Assembly: GCF_019468465.1 (NCBI RefSeq)
Contig: NZ_CP080519.1
Coordinates: 2,619,001-2,683,000 of the forward strand
From: Amycolatopsis sp. DSM 110486
Lineage (GTDB): Bacteria > Actinomycetota > Actinomycetes > Mycobacteriales > Pseudonocardiaceae
Length of the DNA stretch: 64,000 bases
Direction: 5' to 3'
A program made the translations under genes and the position numbers. Positions 36,634 to 44,719 of the stretch are shown here, one piece after another. The notes beneath the pieces were generated by a model. The model made no database searches and was not told where the DNA came from. It saw only the letters and a program-made list of their open reading frames with translations. Each line of letters begins with the position of its first letter. Positions within the stretch are counted from its first letter, which is position 1.

Positions 36634-36699
36634 ATGGCCACAACTTACGGTGATCAGGCATCCTGGTGCCGGGAGAGTTCGAGGCCAGATGGGTGTCAC

Positions 36700-37950
36700 A
36701 TGGCGACCAAGCGCACGACCGTCCGAGATCTGCGGCGGCACAACCGTTCCCTGCTGCTGTCGAAACTGTACTTCGACGGCCCGCTGTCGCGGCACGAACT
36801 GAGCCAGCTCACCGGCCTTTCGGCGGCAACGGTCAGCAACGTGACCGCCGAGCTCGGCGAAGAGCGGCTCATCACCGAGGCCGGCCTGGTCGAATCCGAC
36901 GGCGGACGGCCGCGCGTGCTGCTGCGCGTGGACCCGGCGTACGGCTACGTCGCGGGCGTCGACATCGGTGAGACGGGCGTGCGCGTGGAGCTGTTCGACC
37001 TCGCGATGCAGCGGCTGGCCACGGTCGAACACGAGCTGTCACCGGCGCGTACCGAACCGGCCACGGTCGTCGCGGCCGTCGTCTCCGGGTTGCGCGAGGT
37101 GATCGCGTCCGCCGGGGCCGAGGAGTCGGCCGTGATCGGCGTGGGCGTCGGTGTGCCCGGCACGGTCGAGCAGGGCGAACGCGTGCTGGTGCACGCGCCC
37201 ACCGTCGGCTGGGATTCCGTCGCGCTGGCCGACGACCTGCGCGCGGCCGGCATCGAGCTGCCCGTGTTCGTCGACAACGGCGCCAAAACCCAGGGCCAGG
37301 CCGAGATGTGGTTCGGCGCCGGGCGCGGCGCGCGCCACGCGGTGATCGTGCTCATCGGCTCGGGCGTCGGCGCGGCCGTGATCGCCGACGGCGCCACCTA
37401 CCGCGGCTCCACCAGCAGCGCCGGCGAGTGGGGCCACACCACCATCGTCTACGGCGGGCAGGCCTGCCGCTGCGGTTCGCACGGCTGCCTCGAGGCCTAC
37501 ATCGGCGCCGAGGCCGTGCTCGCGCGTTACCGCCGCGCCCGCGGCAAGCCCGTGCCCGGCGAGACCGAGCAGGACCAGTTCGCCGCTCTCCTCGCGTCGG
37601 CCGACCGCTCGAAGTCGGCCCAGAAGGTGCTCGAGGAGACGGCCGGCTACCTCGGCGCCGGCATCGCGAACCTGATCAACCTGTTCAACCCCGAGCGCAT
37701 CGTCGTCGGCGGCTGGGCCGGCCTCGCCCTCGGCGAGCGCCTGCTGCCGCTGATCCGCTCCACCGCGTCGGCCCACGCGCTGAGCCACCCGTTCGGCGAG
37801 ACCACGATCCAGCTCGGGTACCTCGGTCTCGACGCCGTCGCGACGGGCGCCGCCACCCTGCCCGTCGCCGACCTGCTGGAACAGGGCGCCGATCCACGGC
37901 TTCTGGTCAAGCCGGCCCCCGTGATCCGCTCGGGCGCCGGCGCGGCCTAG
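36700..37950 (+). CDS. ROK-family transcriptional regulator, second copy
   Basis: 416 aa from ATG 36700; ATG 36634 is in frame but would put AT-rich operator-like DNA in or at the coding region. Same architecture as its divergent neighbour: TVRDLRRHNRSLLLSKLYFD, HELSQLTGLSAATVSNVTAE (about 32-51), VAGVDIGETGVRVELFD, GEWGHTTIVYGG and CRCGSHGCLEAY zinc motif. The pair is clearly paralogous and probably arose by local duplication and inversion. It faces the GH16 gene, from which it is separated by 363 bp, and so may control the secreted enzymes while its neighbour controls import; that split is inference. Confidence 0.92.
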   Translation: MATKRTTVRDLRRHNRSLLLSKLYFDGPLSRHELSQLTGLSAATVSNVTAELGEERLITEAGLVESDGGRPRVLLRVDPAYGYVAGVDIGETGVRVELFDLAMQRLATVEHELSPARTEPATVVAAVVSGLREVIASAGAEESAVIGVGVGVPGTVEQGERVLVHAPTVGWDSVALADDLRAAGIELPVFVDNGAKTQGQAEMWFGAGRGARHAVIVLIGSGVGAAVIADGATYRGSTSSAGEWGHTTIVYGGQACRCGSHGCLEAYIGAEAVLARYRRARGKPVPGETEQDQFAALLASADRSKSAQKVLEETAGYLGAGIANLINLFNPERIVVGGWAGLALGERLLPLIRSTASAHALSHPFGETTIQLGYLGLDAVATGAATLPVADLLEQGADPRLLVKPAPVIRSGAGAA

Positions 37951-38095
37951 GACCCCGCTGTCACCCAGCGAACACTTCCGAGAACCCCAGGTGACCGGCC
38001 GGTGATCACTGTCCGCGCCTCCGTCGATCACCTGGGCGGTAACCGGCGGCCCTTAATTCGGGTTGAAAAAATTCTCACATCCGCCATTGCCGCAG

Positions 38096-38107
38096 TGGTA
38101 CGGACCA
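38096..38107. promoter_or_regulatory. DasR-like TGGT-N4-ACCA site upstream of GH16
   Basis: TGGTACGGACCA has the outer half-sites of the DasR responsive element (core TGGTCTAGACCA) with a different centre. It is 206 bp upstream of the GH16 start. DasR is a GntR repressor of chitin and GlcNAc genes in streptomycetes, which fits the downstream chitosanase and chitinase. Confidence 0.45.
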
Positions 38108-38120
38108 TGCATACTGCTTT

Positions 38121-38147
38121 TACTTTGTTGCCAGGCACAACAAAGTA
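38121..38147. promoter_or_regulatory. Perfect 10-bp inverted repeat upstream of GH16
   Basis: TACTTTGTTG (38121-38130) and CAACAAAGTA (38138-38147) around a 7-bp spacer. The arms are AT-rich and there is no U tract, so an operator is more likely than a terminator. It is followed by a direct repeat AGTCCGA (38147-38153 and 38156-38162). The remaining 37951-38313 stretch holds no credible gene. Confidence 0.6.
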
Positions 38148-38313
38148 GTCCGATTAGTCCGACCCCTGCCGCCGCCCGCCTGCGGTCCACCTCCGGAGTG
38201 GACACGAAGCGCTCGGCCGAGAACCGCACGGTCCCCCGCCGTGCCCTCCTCCGCCCCACCGCGTTTTCGTGCTGCGCGTGAAAGCGCGGTCCCCTCCGCA
38301 AGAAGAGGTGACA

Positions 38314-39561
38314 ATGATGTCCATCTCACGTTCTCTGAGACGTTCCCGCTGGGCCGGGCTCTTCGCGGCCGCTTCACTGCTGGCCGTCGGAGTGCAGGCG
38401 ACGCCCGCCGTCTTCGCGCCCACAGAAGCCGCGGCGGCGACCAGCTTCACCGACGACTTCAACGGGTCCGCAGGCAGCCCCGCCGACGGTTCGAAGTGGA
38501 ACTATGAAACCGGCGACAACGTCAACAACCACGAGCGCCAGTACTACACGTCCGGCACGAACAACGCCGCACTCGACGGCCAGGGCCACCTCGTGATCAC
38601 GGCCAAGCGCGAGAACCCGGGCAACTACAACTGCTGGTACGGCCGCTGCGAGTACACGTCCGCGCGCCTCAACACCTCCGGCAAGTTCAGCCAGGCCTAC
38701 GGCCACTTCGAGACCCGCATGAAGCTCCCTCGCGGCCAGGGCATGTGGCCCGCGTTCTGGATGCTCGGCGGCGGCAACTGGCCGACCGACGGCGAGATCG
38801 ACGTGATGGAGAACGTCGGCTTCGAGCCCAACACCGTGCACGGCACCATCCACGGCCCCGGCTACTCGGGCGCGGGCGGCATCGGCGCCGGCTACAGCGG
38901 CCCCAACTTCTCCGACGACTTCCACACCTACGCCGTGGACTGGTCACCCAACAAGATCGTCTGGACGGTCGACGGCAACGTCTACCAGACCCGCACGCCG
39001 GCCGACCTCAACGGCAACCGCTGGGTCTACGACCACAACTTCTTCATCATCATGAACCTCGCCGTGGGCGGCTACTGGCCGGGCGACCCCAACGGCAGCA
39101 CGCAGTTCCCGCAGCAGCTGGTCGTCGACTACGTGCACGTGACCACGAGCACCGGCGGCGGCACCACGCCGCCGAGCGGGCGCACCGGCACGATCACCGG
39201 CATCGGCGGCAAGTGCGTCGACGTCGCGGGCGCCAGCAGCGCCAACAGCACACCGATCCAGATCACCGACTGCAACGGCAACGCCGCGCAGAACTGGACC
39301 GTCGGCAGCGACGGCACCCTGCGGGCGCTGGGCAAGTGCATGGACGTCACCGCCGCCGGCACGAACGACGGCACTCCCGTGCAGCTCTACGACTGCAACG
39401 GTTCCGGCGCCCAGCAGTGGGTGGTCACCGCGGCGCACGACATCGTGAACCCGGCCGCGAACAAGTGCCTCGACGCCACGGGCAACAGCTCGGCCAACGG
39501 CACCCGCCTGCAGATCTGGACCTGCACGGGCACGGCCAACCAGAAGTGGACCGCACCCTGA
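38314..39561 (+). CDS. Secreted GH16 endo-beta-glucanase with C-terminal ricin-type lectin
   Basis: 415 aa from ATG 38314 with GAGG upstream (ATG 38317 equally possible). Signal peptide: SRSLRRSRWAGLFAAASLLA to about residue 42 (AAAATS). GH16 jelly roll at about 45-275: nucleophile Glu161, Asp163 and acid/base Glu166 in GEIDVMENVG, and WPAFWMLGG before it, as in laminarinase-type beta-1,3-glucanases. A Gly-Thr-Pro linker leads to a ricin beta-trefoil (about 290-415) with three subdomains, each with QxW or a variant (AQNW, AQQW, NQKW). Exported to cut beta-1,3-glucan, the main fungal wall glucan; xyloglucan or carrageenan types are less likely. First of four lectin-tagged enzymes. Confidence 0.92.
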   Translation: MMSISRSLRRSRWAGLFAAASLLAVGVQATPAVFAPTEAAAATSFTDDFNGSAGSPADGSKWNYETGDNVNNHERQYYTSGTNNAALDGQGHLVITAKRENPGNYNCWYGRCEYTSARLNTSGKFSQAYGHFETRMKLPRGQGMWPAFWMLGGGNWPTDGEIDVMENVGFEPNTVHGTIHGPGYSGAGGIGAGYSGPNFSDDFHTYAVDWSPNKIVWTVDGNVYQTRTPADLNGNRWVYDHNFFIIMNLAVGGYWPGDPNGSTQFPQQLVVDYVHVTTSTGGGTTPPSGRTGTITGIGGKCVDVAGASSANSTPIQITDCNGNAAQNWTVGSDGTLRALGKCMDVTAAGTNDGTPVQLYDCNGSGAQQWVVTAAHDIVNPAANKCLDATGNSSANGTRLQIWTCTGTANQKWTAP

Positions 39562-39680
39562 TCCACTGACACCGGCGATACGCGTTGCGCCACAACGAGT
39601 TCCCGGTGCTTTGAAAGCCGCCGCGCGGGGCTGCTCGCCTCCTCTCCCTCCTCCGGCAGCCTCGCGCGGTGTTCCACTCG

Positions 39681-39842
39681 GGTCCCCACCGGCTCCCCCG
39701 TTCGCCCGGGTGACGTGATCCCGACCGGATCGCGTCACCCGGAGCCCCGGATCCCCACCGGCCCGCCTCCACCCGAGGCACCGCCGGGGCTTCCGCGAAC
39801 GCGCTCGGTCCGCCCGTTCCCCACTGGCCTGGTCCCCACCGG
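39681..39842 (+). repeat. Four short direct repeats, TCCCCACYGG
   Basis: Copies: GGTCCCCACCGG at 39681-39692, GGATCCCCACCGG at 39749-39761, TTCCCCACTGG at 39817-39827 and GGTCCCCACCGG at 39831-39842. Two copies also fit GGT-N4-ACC, the outer frame of a DasR site. Significance unknown. Confidence 0.5.
39706..39742 (+). terminator. Long hairpin downstream of GH16
   Basis: Arms CCGGGTGACGTGATCC (39706-39721) and 39727-39742 pair over 16 bp with one G-U wobble and a 5-nt loop. It is 145 bp after the GH16 stop and has no U tract, so termination is likely but unproven. Confidence 0.6.
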
Positions 39843-39962
39843 GCTTTTCTCCCCTCCCCAAAACCGCCCGACGACAGCCCCCGCCCTCCCAAGGGGGGCG
39901 TCCCCATCCCATTCTACCGGCGAGGTCTGACAAGAAGTGGCCAAGCGGTCACACAGGGTCAA

Positions 39963-39994
39963 GTTATCCACAACTCGCCTCGCCTGTGGACAAC
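39963..39994. promoter_or_regulatory. Inverted pair of DnaA-box-like sequences upstream of chitosanase
   Basis: TTATCCACA (39964-39972) and TGTGGACAA (39985-39993, reverse TTGTCCACA) are perfect matches to the E. coli and streptomycete DnaA boxes. They form an inverted repeat (10-bp arms, one mismatch, 12-bp gap). It lies 34 bp before the chitosanase GTG, so it overlaps the expected promoter. It may be a DnaA site or just an operator of this sequence. Confidence 0.5.
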
Positions 39995-40028
39995 CGAAAT
40001 CTCCCTTCCCCCCAAGGAGAACCCCACC

Positions 40029-41129
40029 GTGCGGCGATTCCTCGTCGCGTTGGCAGGCTGTTTCCTGCTGACGCTTTCCTTCCTGTCCGCAACCTCAGCC
40101 TCAGCGGCACCGGCGGCACCGGCGACACCGGCGGCTCCCGCTGCACTCGCCGCCGCGCCCACCGCGGCCCAGCTGCTCGCGAAGACCAACTCGTGCCAGC
40201 AGATCTCCAACGGCAAGTACAGCTACGACGAAGGCGGCGCGGCCACCGTGCCCGTCTGTCAGTCCAGTGGTGCGGTGTTCTTCAAGGCCGACATGGACAT
40301 CGACTGCGACGGCCAGCGGACGACGCAGTGCAACGAGAACACCGACTGCTGCTTCTACCCGGACACGGCCTTCCACACGTCCACCGACCAGCCGTTGAAC
40401 GCGGCGCAGCTGCCCTACATCGTGCTGCCGCAGCCAACGTCCACTTGGGACTACCGCCAGTACGGGATCGACGGTGGCTCGGTGGTCGCCGTCATCTACA
40501 ACAACAAAGTCACCTACGCGGTCGTCGGTGACACCGGCCCGACGAGCATCATCGGCGAGGCCTCCTACGCCACGGCCGTGAGCCTCGGCATCGACCCCGA
40601 CCCGAGCACCGGCGGCACCGAGGGCCCGGTCACCTACGTCGTGTTCCCGAACACGCACGTGAACCCGATCGAGAACCACAACACTGCGGTGAGCGTCGGC
40701 GAGTCGTCGGCGAGCACCTGGGTCGGCGGCGGCCAGACCGACCCGCCGACGGGCGGCGCCGGCCAGATCACCGGCCTCGGCGGCAAGTGCGTGGACATCG
40801 CGGCGGCCAACAGCGCCAATGGGACCGCCGTGCAGCTGTATGACTGCAACGGCACCACCGCACAGCAGTGGACCGTCGGCTCCGACGGCACGATCCGCGC
40901 GCTCGGCAAGTGCCTCGACGCCGCCGGCACCGCAAACGGCACCAAGGCCCAGATCTGGGACTGCACCGGCGGCGCGGTCCAGCGCTGGAGCCGGAACTCG
41001 ACCGGCAACCTCGTGAACGCCGCCTCCGGCAAGTGCCTCGACGCCACGGACAACAGCTCCGCCAACGGCACCCGCCTGCAGATCTGGACCTGCGCCGCCA
41101 CCGCCAACCAGAAGTGGACGGTGTCGTAG
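40029..41129 (+). CDS. Secreted GH75 chitosanase with C-terminal ricin-type lectin
   Basis: 366 aa from GTG 40029, with AAGGAG upstream. Signal peptide MRRFLVALAGCFLLTLSFLS cut near an Ala-Ser-Ala site (about 27), then an Ala/Pro-rich spacer. GH75 domain at about 45-235: GKYSYDEGGAATVPVCQSSG, FFKADMDIDCDG with the catalytic Asp region, and TYAVVGDTGPTSIIGEAS. This family, first known from fungi, hydrolyses chitosan. Cysteines in QCNENTDCCFYP probably form disulfides. Ricin lectin at about 243-366, very similar to the other three. Only 2 bp separate its stop from the GH30 start, so those two genes are one operon. Confidence 0.92.
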   Translation: MRRFLVALAGCFLLTLSFLSATSASAAPAAPATPAAPAALAAAPTAAQLLAKTNSCQQISNGKYSYDEGGAATVPVCQSSGAVFFKADMDIDCDGQRTTQCNENTDCCFYPDTAFHTSTDQPLNAAQLPYIVLPQPTSTWDYRQYGIDGGSVVAVIYNNKVTYAVVGDTGPTSIIGEASYATAVSLGIDPDPSTGGTEGPVTYVVFPNTHVNPIENHNTAVSVGESSASTWVGGGQTDPPTGGAGQITGLGGKCVDIAAANSANGTAVQLYDCNGTTAQQWTVGSDGTIRALGKCLDAAGTANGTKAQIWDCTGGAVQRWSRNSTGNLVNAASGKCLDATDNSSANGTRLQIWTCAATANQKWTVS

Positions 41130-41131
41130 GC

Positions 41132-43003
41132 ATGCGCAAACGCCACCTGCTCCCACTGCTCGGCGCGGCGGCCCTGACACTGTCCACAATGGCCGTCCCG
41201 ATCGCGCAAGCGGCCAACGAAACCGTGAACGTCTGGCTCACCACGACCGACGACTCCCGGGGCGTGAACGTGACCCGTGGCCTGCAGCAGCAGGCGCCGG
41301 TCTCGTTCTCGGCCGGCACGGGCAGCGGTCAGCAGACGATCAACGTCAACGAGAACACCACATACCAGCAGTTCGAAGGCGGCGGCGCGTCGTTCACCGA
41401 CACCGCGGCGTGGCTGATGAACTCCTCCGGCGCGCTGTCGGTGAGCACCCGCAGCTCGGTGATGCAGAAACTCTTCGACCCGAACAACGGGATCGGCCTG
41501 AGCTTCCTGCGCAACCCGATCGGCGCGTCGGACCTCGCCCGGTTCAGCTACACGTTCGACGACGTGCCCGCCGGACAGACCGACCCGAACCTCACCCACT
41601 TCTCGATCGCCCACGACCAGGCCGATGTGCTGCCGCTGACGCAGCAGGCCAAGCAGCTCAACCCGCAGATGAAAATCATGGTGTCGCCGTGGAGCGCGCC
41701 GCCCTGGATGAAGGACAACGACAGCTACAACCTCGGCTGGGTCGAGTCCCAGTACTACAACGCCTACGCCCAGTACTTCGTCAAGTACCTCCAGGCCTAC
41801 CGCAGCGCCGGCGTGCCGATCGACTACCTCTCCGTGTCGAATGAACCGACGTGCTGCAACGGCTACCCGTCCACGAACTGGAACGGCTCCGGCCTGGCCT
41901 TCTTCACGAAGAACAACCTGCTGCCGGCACTGCACACCGCGGGGCTGCCCACGAAGGTCCTCGCGCTCGACTGGAACTGGGACCAGTACCAGGCGTACGC
42001 GGCACCGACCATGGACGACGCCGCGATCCGCAACGATCCGAACTTCGGCGGCATGGCGTGGCACGGATACGGCGGCAACGTCGCGCAGCAGACGACCGTG
42101 CACAATCAGTACCCGAACGTGAACGCGTACTCGACCGAGCACTCCGGCGGCACCTGGATCGCCAACCAGCAGGCCGAGGACATGAACAACATCATCGACT
42201 ACACCCGCAACTGGAGCCGGTCGGTCACCAAGTGGAGCCTTGCCGTGGACCAGAACATGGGTCCGCACAACGGCGGCTGCGGCACGTGCACCGGGCTCAT
42301 CACCGTCCACAACGGAGACTCGCGCAACGGCCAGGTCGACTACACCGTCGAGTACTACACGATGGGCCACCTCACCAAGTTCGTGAAGCCGGGCGCCGTG
42401 CGGATCGACTCGAACGACAACGCCACCGTGCGCAACGTCGCATGGAAGAACCCGGACGGGTCCAAGGCACTCATCGCGTACAACTCGGGCACGGGCAACC
42501 AGAGCGTGCGCGTGAACTGGGGCGGGCAGTCGTTCACCTACACGCTGCCGGGACACACCTCGGCGACGTTCACGTGGAACGGCACGCAGGCGGGCGGGGG
42601 CACCACCACGCCGCCGACCGGCCGCACCGGCCAGATCACGGGGCTGGGCGGCAAGTGCCTCGACGTCGCGGGCGCCAACAGCGCCAACGGCACCGCCGTC
42701 GACCTCTACGACTGCAACGGCACGGGCGCACAGCAGTGGACCATCGGCTCCGACGGCACGATCCGGGCGCTGGGCAAGTGCCTCGACGTCAGCGCGGCGT
42801 CCACAACGGACGGTTCGAAAGTCCAGCTGTACGACTGCAACGGCACCGGCGCACAGCAATGGACGGCCAACTCGTCCCGCGACATCGTGAACACCGCCGC
42901 CAACAAGTGCCTCGACGCCACCGGAAACACCTCGGCCAACGGCACGCGCACGCAGATCTGGACGTGCACCGGCGCGGCCAACCAGAAGTGGACCGCACCG
43001 TAA
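41132..43003 (+). CDS. Secreted GH30 glycoside hydrolase with C-terminal ricin-type lectin
   Basis: 623 aa from ATG 41132. Signal peptide through AQAANE near residue 29. GH30 barrel plus beta side domain (about 65-490): YQQFEGGGASFTDTAAWL, LSFLRNPIGASDLARFSYTF, KIMVSPWSAPPWMKDN, acid/base Glu238 in LSVSNEPT, nucleophile Glu336 in YSTEHSGG. The Tyr-Thr-Phe-Asp-Asp and Trp-Met-Lys pattern looks most like the endo-beta-1,6-glucanase/glucosylceramidase side of GH30, which would suit fungal walls; subfamily assignment needs a tree. Ricin lectin at about 505-623. Translationally close to the chitosanase upstream (2 bp) and 19 bp from the chitinase. Confidence 0.9.
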   Translation: MRKRHLLPLLGAAALTLSTMAVPIAQAANETVNVWLTTTDDSRGVNVTRGLQQQAPVSFSAGTGSGQQTINVNENTTYQQFEGGGASFTDTAAWLMNSSGALSVSTRSSVMQKLFDPNNGIGLSFLRNPIGASDLARFSYTFDDVPAGQTDPNLTHFSIAHDQADVLPLTQQAKQLNPQMKIMVSPWSAPPWMKDNDSYNLGWVESQYYNAYAQYFVKYLQAYRSAGVPIDYLSVSNEPTCCNGYPSTNWNGSGLAFFTKNNLLPALHTAGLPTKVLALDWNWDQYQAYAAPTMDDAAIRNDPNFGGMAWHGYGGNVAQQTTVHNQYPNVNAYSTEHSGGTWIANQQAEDMNNIIDYTRNWSRSVTKWSLAVDQNMGPHNGGCGTCTGLITVHNGDSRNGQVDYTVEYYTMGHLTKFVKPGAVRIDSNDNATVRNVAWKNPDGSKALIAYNSGTGNQSVRVNWGGQSFTYTLPGHTSATFTWNGTQAGGGTTTPPTGRTGQITGLGGKCLDVAGANSANGTAVDLYDCNGTGAQQWTIGSDGTIRALGKCLDVSAASTTDGSKVQLYDCNGTGAQQWTANSSRDIVNTAANKCLDATGNTSANGTRTQIWTCTGAANQKWTAP

Positions 43004-43022
43004 CCCTCCCCAGGAGTCCCCG

Positions 43023-44387
43023 ATGAGAAGAAGAGTCCTCGCGGCGATCGGCGGCCTGCTCGCCGCCTCCGCCGTCACCCTGATCCCGGCCGACGCGCAG
43101 GCGGCGACCGGGCAGATCACCGGCCTCGGCGGCAAGTGCGTCGACGTCGCCGGCGCGAACAGCGCCAACGGTTCCGCCGTGCAGCTCTACGGCTGCAACG
43201 GAACCACGGCACAGCAGTGGAACGTCGGCTCCGACGGCACGATCCGGGCGCTCGGCAAATGCCTCGACGTGGCCTCGGCGGCCACCACCGACGGCGCCAA
43301 GGTGCAGCTGTACGACTGCAACGGCACCGGCGCGCAGCAGTGGACGGTCAGCGCCGCCCACGACATCGTGAACACGGCGGCCGACAAGTGTCTCGACGCC
43401 ACCGGCAACAGCTCCGCCGATGGCACCCGGCTGCAGATCTGGACGTGCACCGGCACCGCCAACCAGAAGTGGACCGCGCCATCTGGCGGCGGCGACACGA
43501 CCCCGCCGCCCTCCGCCGGCGCGATGGCCGTGGCCCCGTACATCTACAACGGCTGGGGCGCGCCTCCGAATCCGACCACGATCATGAACGCGACGGGCGT
43601 GAAGTGGTTCACGCTGGCGTTCGTGCTGTCCAACGGCTACTGCAACCCGCAGTGGGACGGCGCGCGTGCCCTCACCGGCGGCGTGGACCAGGGCACGATC
43701 AACACCGTGCGCGGCGCGGGCGGCGACGTGATCCCGTCGTTCGGCGGTTACAGCGGCAACAAGCTGGAGTCCTCGTGCGGCAGCGCGGGTGAGCTCGCGT
43801 CGGCGTACCAGAAGGTGATCAACGCCTACGGCCTCAAGGCGATCGACATCGACATCGAGGCCGACGCCTACAGCAACCCGACGGTGCAGCAGCGCACCGT
43901 CGACGCGCTGAAGACCGTGCGCGCCAACAATCCGGGCATCAAGATCTACGTCACGTTCGGCACGGGCACCAGCGGCCCGGACTCGAGCCTGGTCAACCGC
44001 GCGGCGCAGTCCGGCTTCGCGGCCGACGGCTGGGTCATCATGCCGTTCGACTTCGGCGGCGCCGGGCAGAACATGGGCACCCTCACCACGCGTGCGGCCG
44101 ACGGGCTGAAGAACGTCGTCAAGAACGCCTTCGGCTACACCGACGACAACGCCTACCGGCACATGGGCATCTCGTCCATGAACGGCATCACCGACCAGAA
44201 CGAAACGGTGACTGTGGCGGACTTCACCACCATCCTGGGTTACGCGAACCAGCACCACCTGTCGCGGCTGACGTTCTGGTCGGCCAACCGTGACCGGCCG
44301 TGCACGGGTGGTCCGGACGACAGCTGCTCGAAGGTCTCGCAGCAGCCGTGGGACTACACCAAGGTGTTCGCCCGGTACGCGGGCTGA
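43023..44387 (+). CDS. Secreted GH18 chitinase with N-terminal ricin-type lectin
   Basis: 454 aa from ATG 43023 with AGGAG upstream. Signal peptide cut near AQAATG (about 28). Here the ricin lectin comes first (about 29-152), then a short Gly/Thr/Pro linker and a GH18 barrel (about 165-454): KWFTLAFVLSNGYCNPQWDG, VIPSFGGYSG (SxGG strand) and the catalytic LKAIDIDIEAD, where DxDxE (Asp275, Asp277, Glu279) is kept although the first Asp of the long consensus is Lys. Family enzymes of this short type are bacterial chitinases or chitin-binding relatives. The reversed domain order shows the lectin has moved as a module. Last gene of the GH75-GH30-GH18 operon. Confidence 0.92.
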   Translation: MRRRVLAAIGGLLAASAVTLIPADAQAATGQITGLGGKCVDVAGANSANGSAVQLYGCNGTTAQQWNVGSDGTIRALGKCLDVASAATTDGAKVQLYDCNGTGAQQWTVSAAHDIVNTAADKCLDATGNSSADGTRLQIWTCTGTANQKWTAPSGGGDTTPPPSAGAMAVAPYIYNGWGAPPNPTTIMNATGVKWFTLAFVLSNGYCNPQWDGARALTGGVDQGTINTVRGAGGDVIPSFGGYSGNKLESSCGSAGELASAYQKVINAYGLKAIDIDIEADAYSNPTVQQRTVDALKTVRANNPGIKIYVTFGTGTSGPDSSLVNRAAQSGFAADGWVIMPFDFGGAGQNMGTLTTRAADGLKNVVKNAFGYTDDNAYRHMGISSMNGITDQNETVTVADFTTILGYANQHHLSRLTFWSANRDRPCTGGPDDSCSKVSQQPWDYTKVFARYAG

Positions 44388-44519
44388 GGATCCGAAGTGG
44401 ACTGACCCGCAGTTACTAATCCGGACAAAAGTAGGCCGACCCCCCGCGCGCCACGTAACCGTTGCTACGAAGCCATTCGGCCGTGACTGTGGTCGGATTG
44501 GTAACTATCGGCACAGTAC

Positions 44520-44567
44520 GCAACGGCGGACCGTGATCTCCCCCCGGGGACCACGGTTCGCCGTTGC
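44520..44567. terminator. Large hairpin after the glycoside hydrolase operon
   Basis: GCAACGGCGGACCGTG (44520-44535) pairs with 44552-44567 over 16 bp with one G-U wobble; the 16-nt loop contains CCCCGGGG, which could extend the structure. It is 132 bp after the chitinase stop. No U tract. Terminator or remnant of a mobile-element end. Confidence 0.5.
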
Positions 44568-44719
44568 TCCACCATCTCCACCATCTCCTGGCCACGCACG
44601 CCGGATCGGGCACTGGGGGCGACCATCCCGATTCGGTCTTCGCGAAGGCGCCCACACCCCGTCTGGGGGTTCCGGGGCCTGGGGTGCCATCGCTTCACGC
44701 GACCTGCTGAAGACGTTAA

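Larger units (their letters stand above)
39562..40028. other. 467-bp intergenic region between GH16 and chitosanase genes
   Basis: No credible gene. It holds a long hairpin (39706-39742), four variants of a TCCCCACYGG element (39681-39842), a C-rich tract and a pair of DnaA-box-like sequences facing each other (39963-39994). The base composition is strongly C-rich on the plus strand, unlike the coding neighbours. The chitosanase promoter presumably lies at its right end. Confidence 0.55.

Noticed and set aside
36634..36699. Longer start for the second ROK regulator at ATG 36634
   Set aside because: The extra 22 residues are unlike ROK N-termini and this region is better explained as upstream control DNA.
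38053..38301. 82-codon leftward ORF upstream of GH16
   Set aside because: No ribosome site, Arg-rich shadow-like translation, and it covers the operator candidates.
39963..39994. Origin of replication suggested by DnaA-box sequences
   Set aside because: Only two boxes, and no dnaA, dnaN, gyrB or rpmH genes nearby; a promoter element is more likely.
40634..43168. 844-codon leftward ORF under the chitosanase and GH30 genes
   Set aside because: Antisense shadow; its apparent internal repeats are only the reverse reading of the ricin modules.
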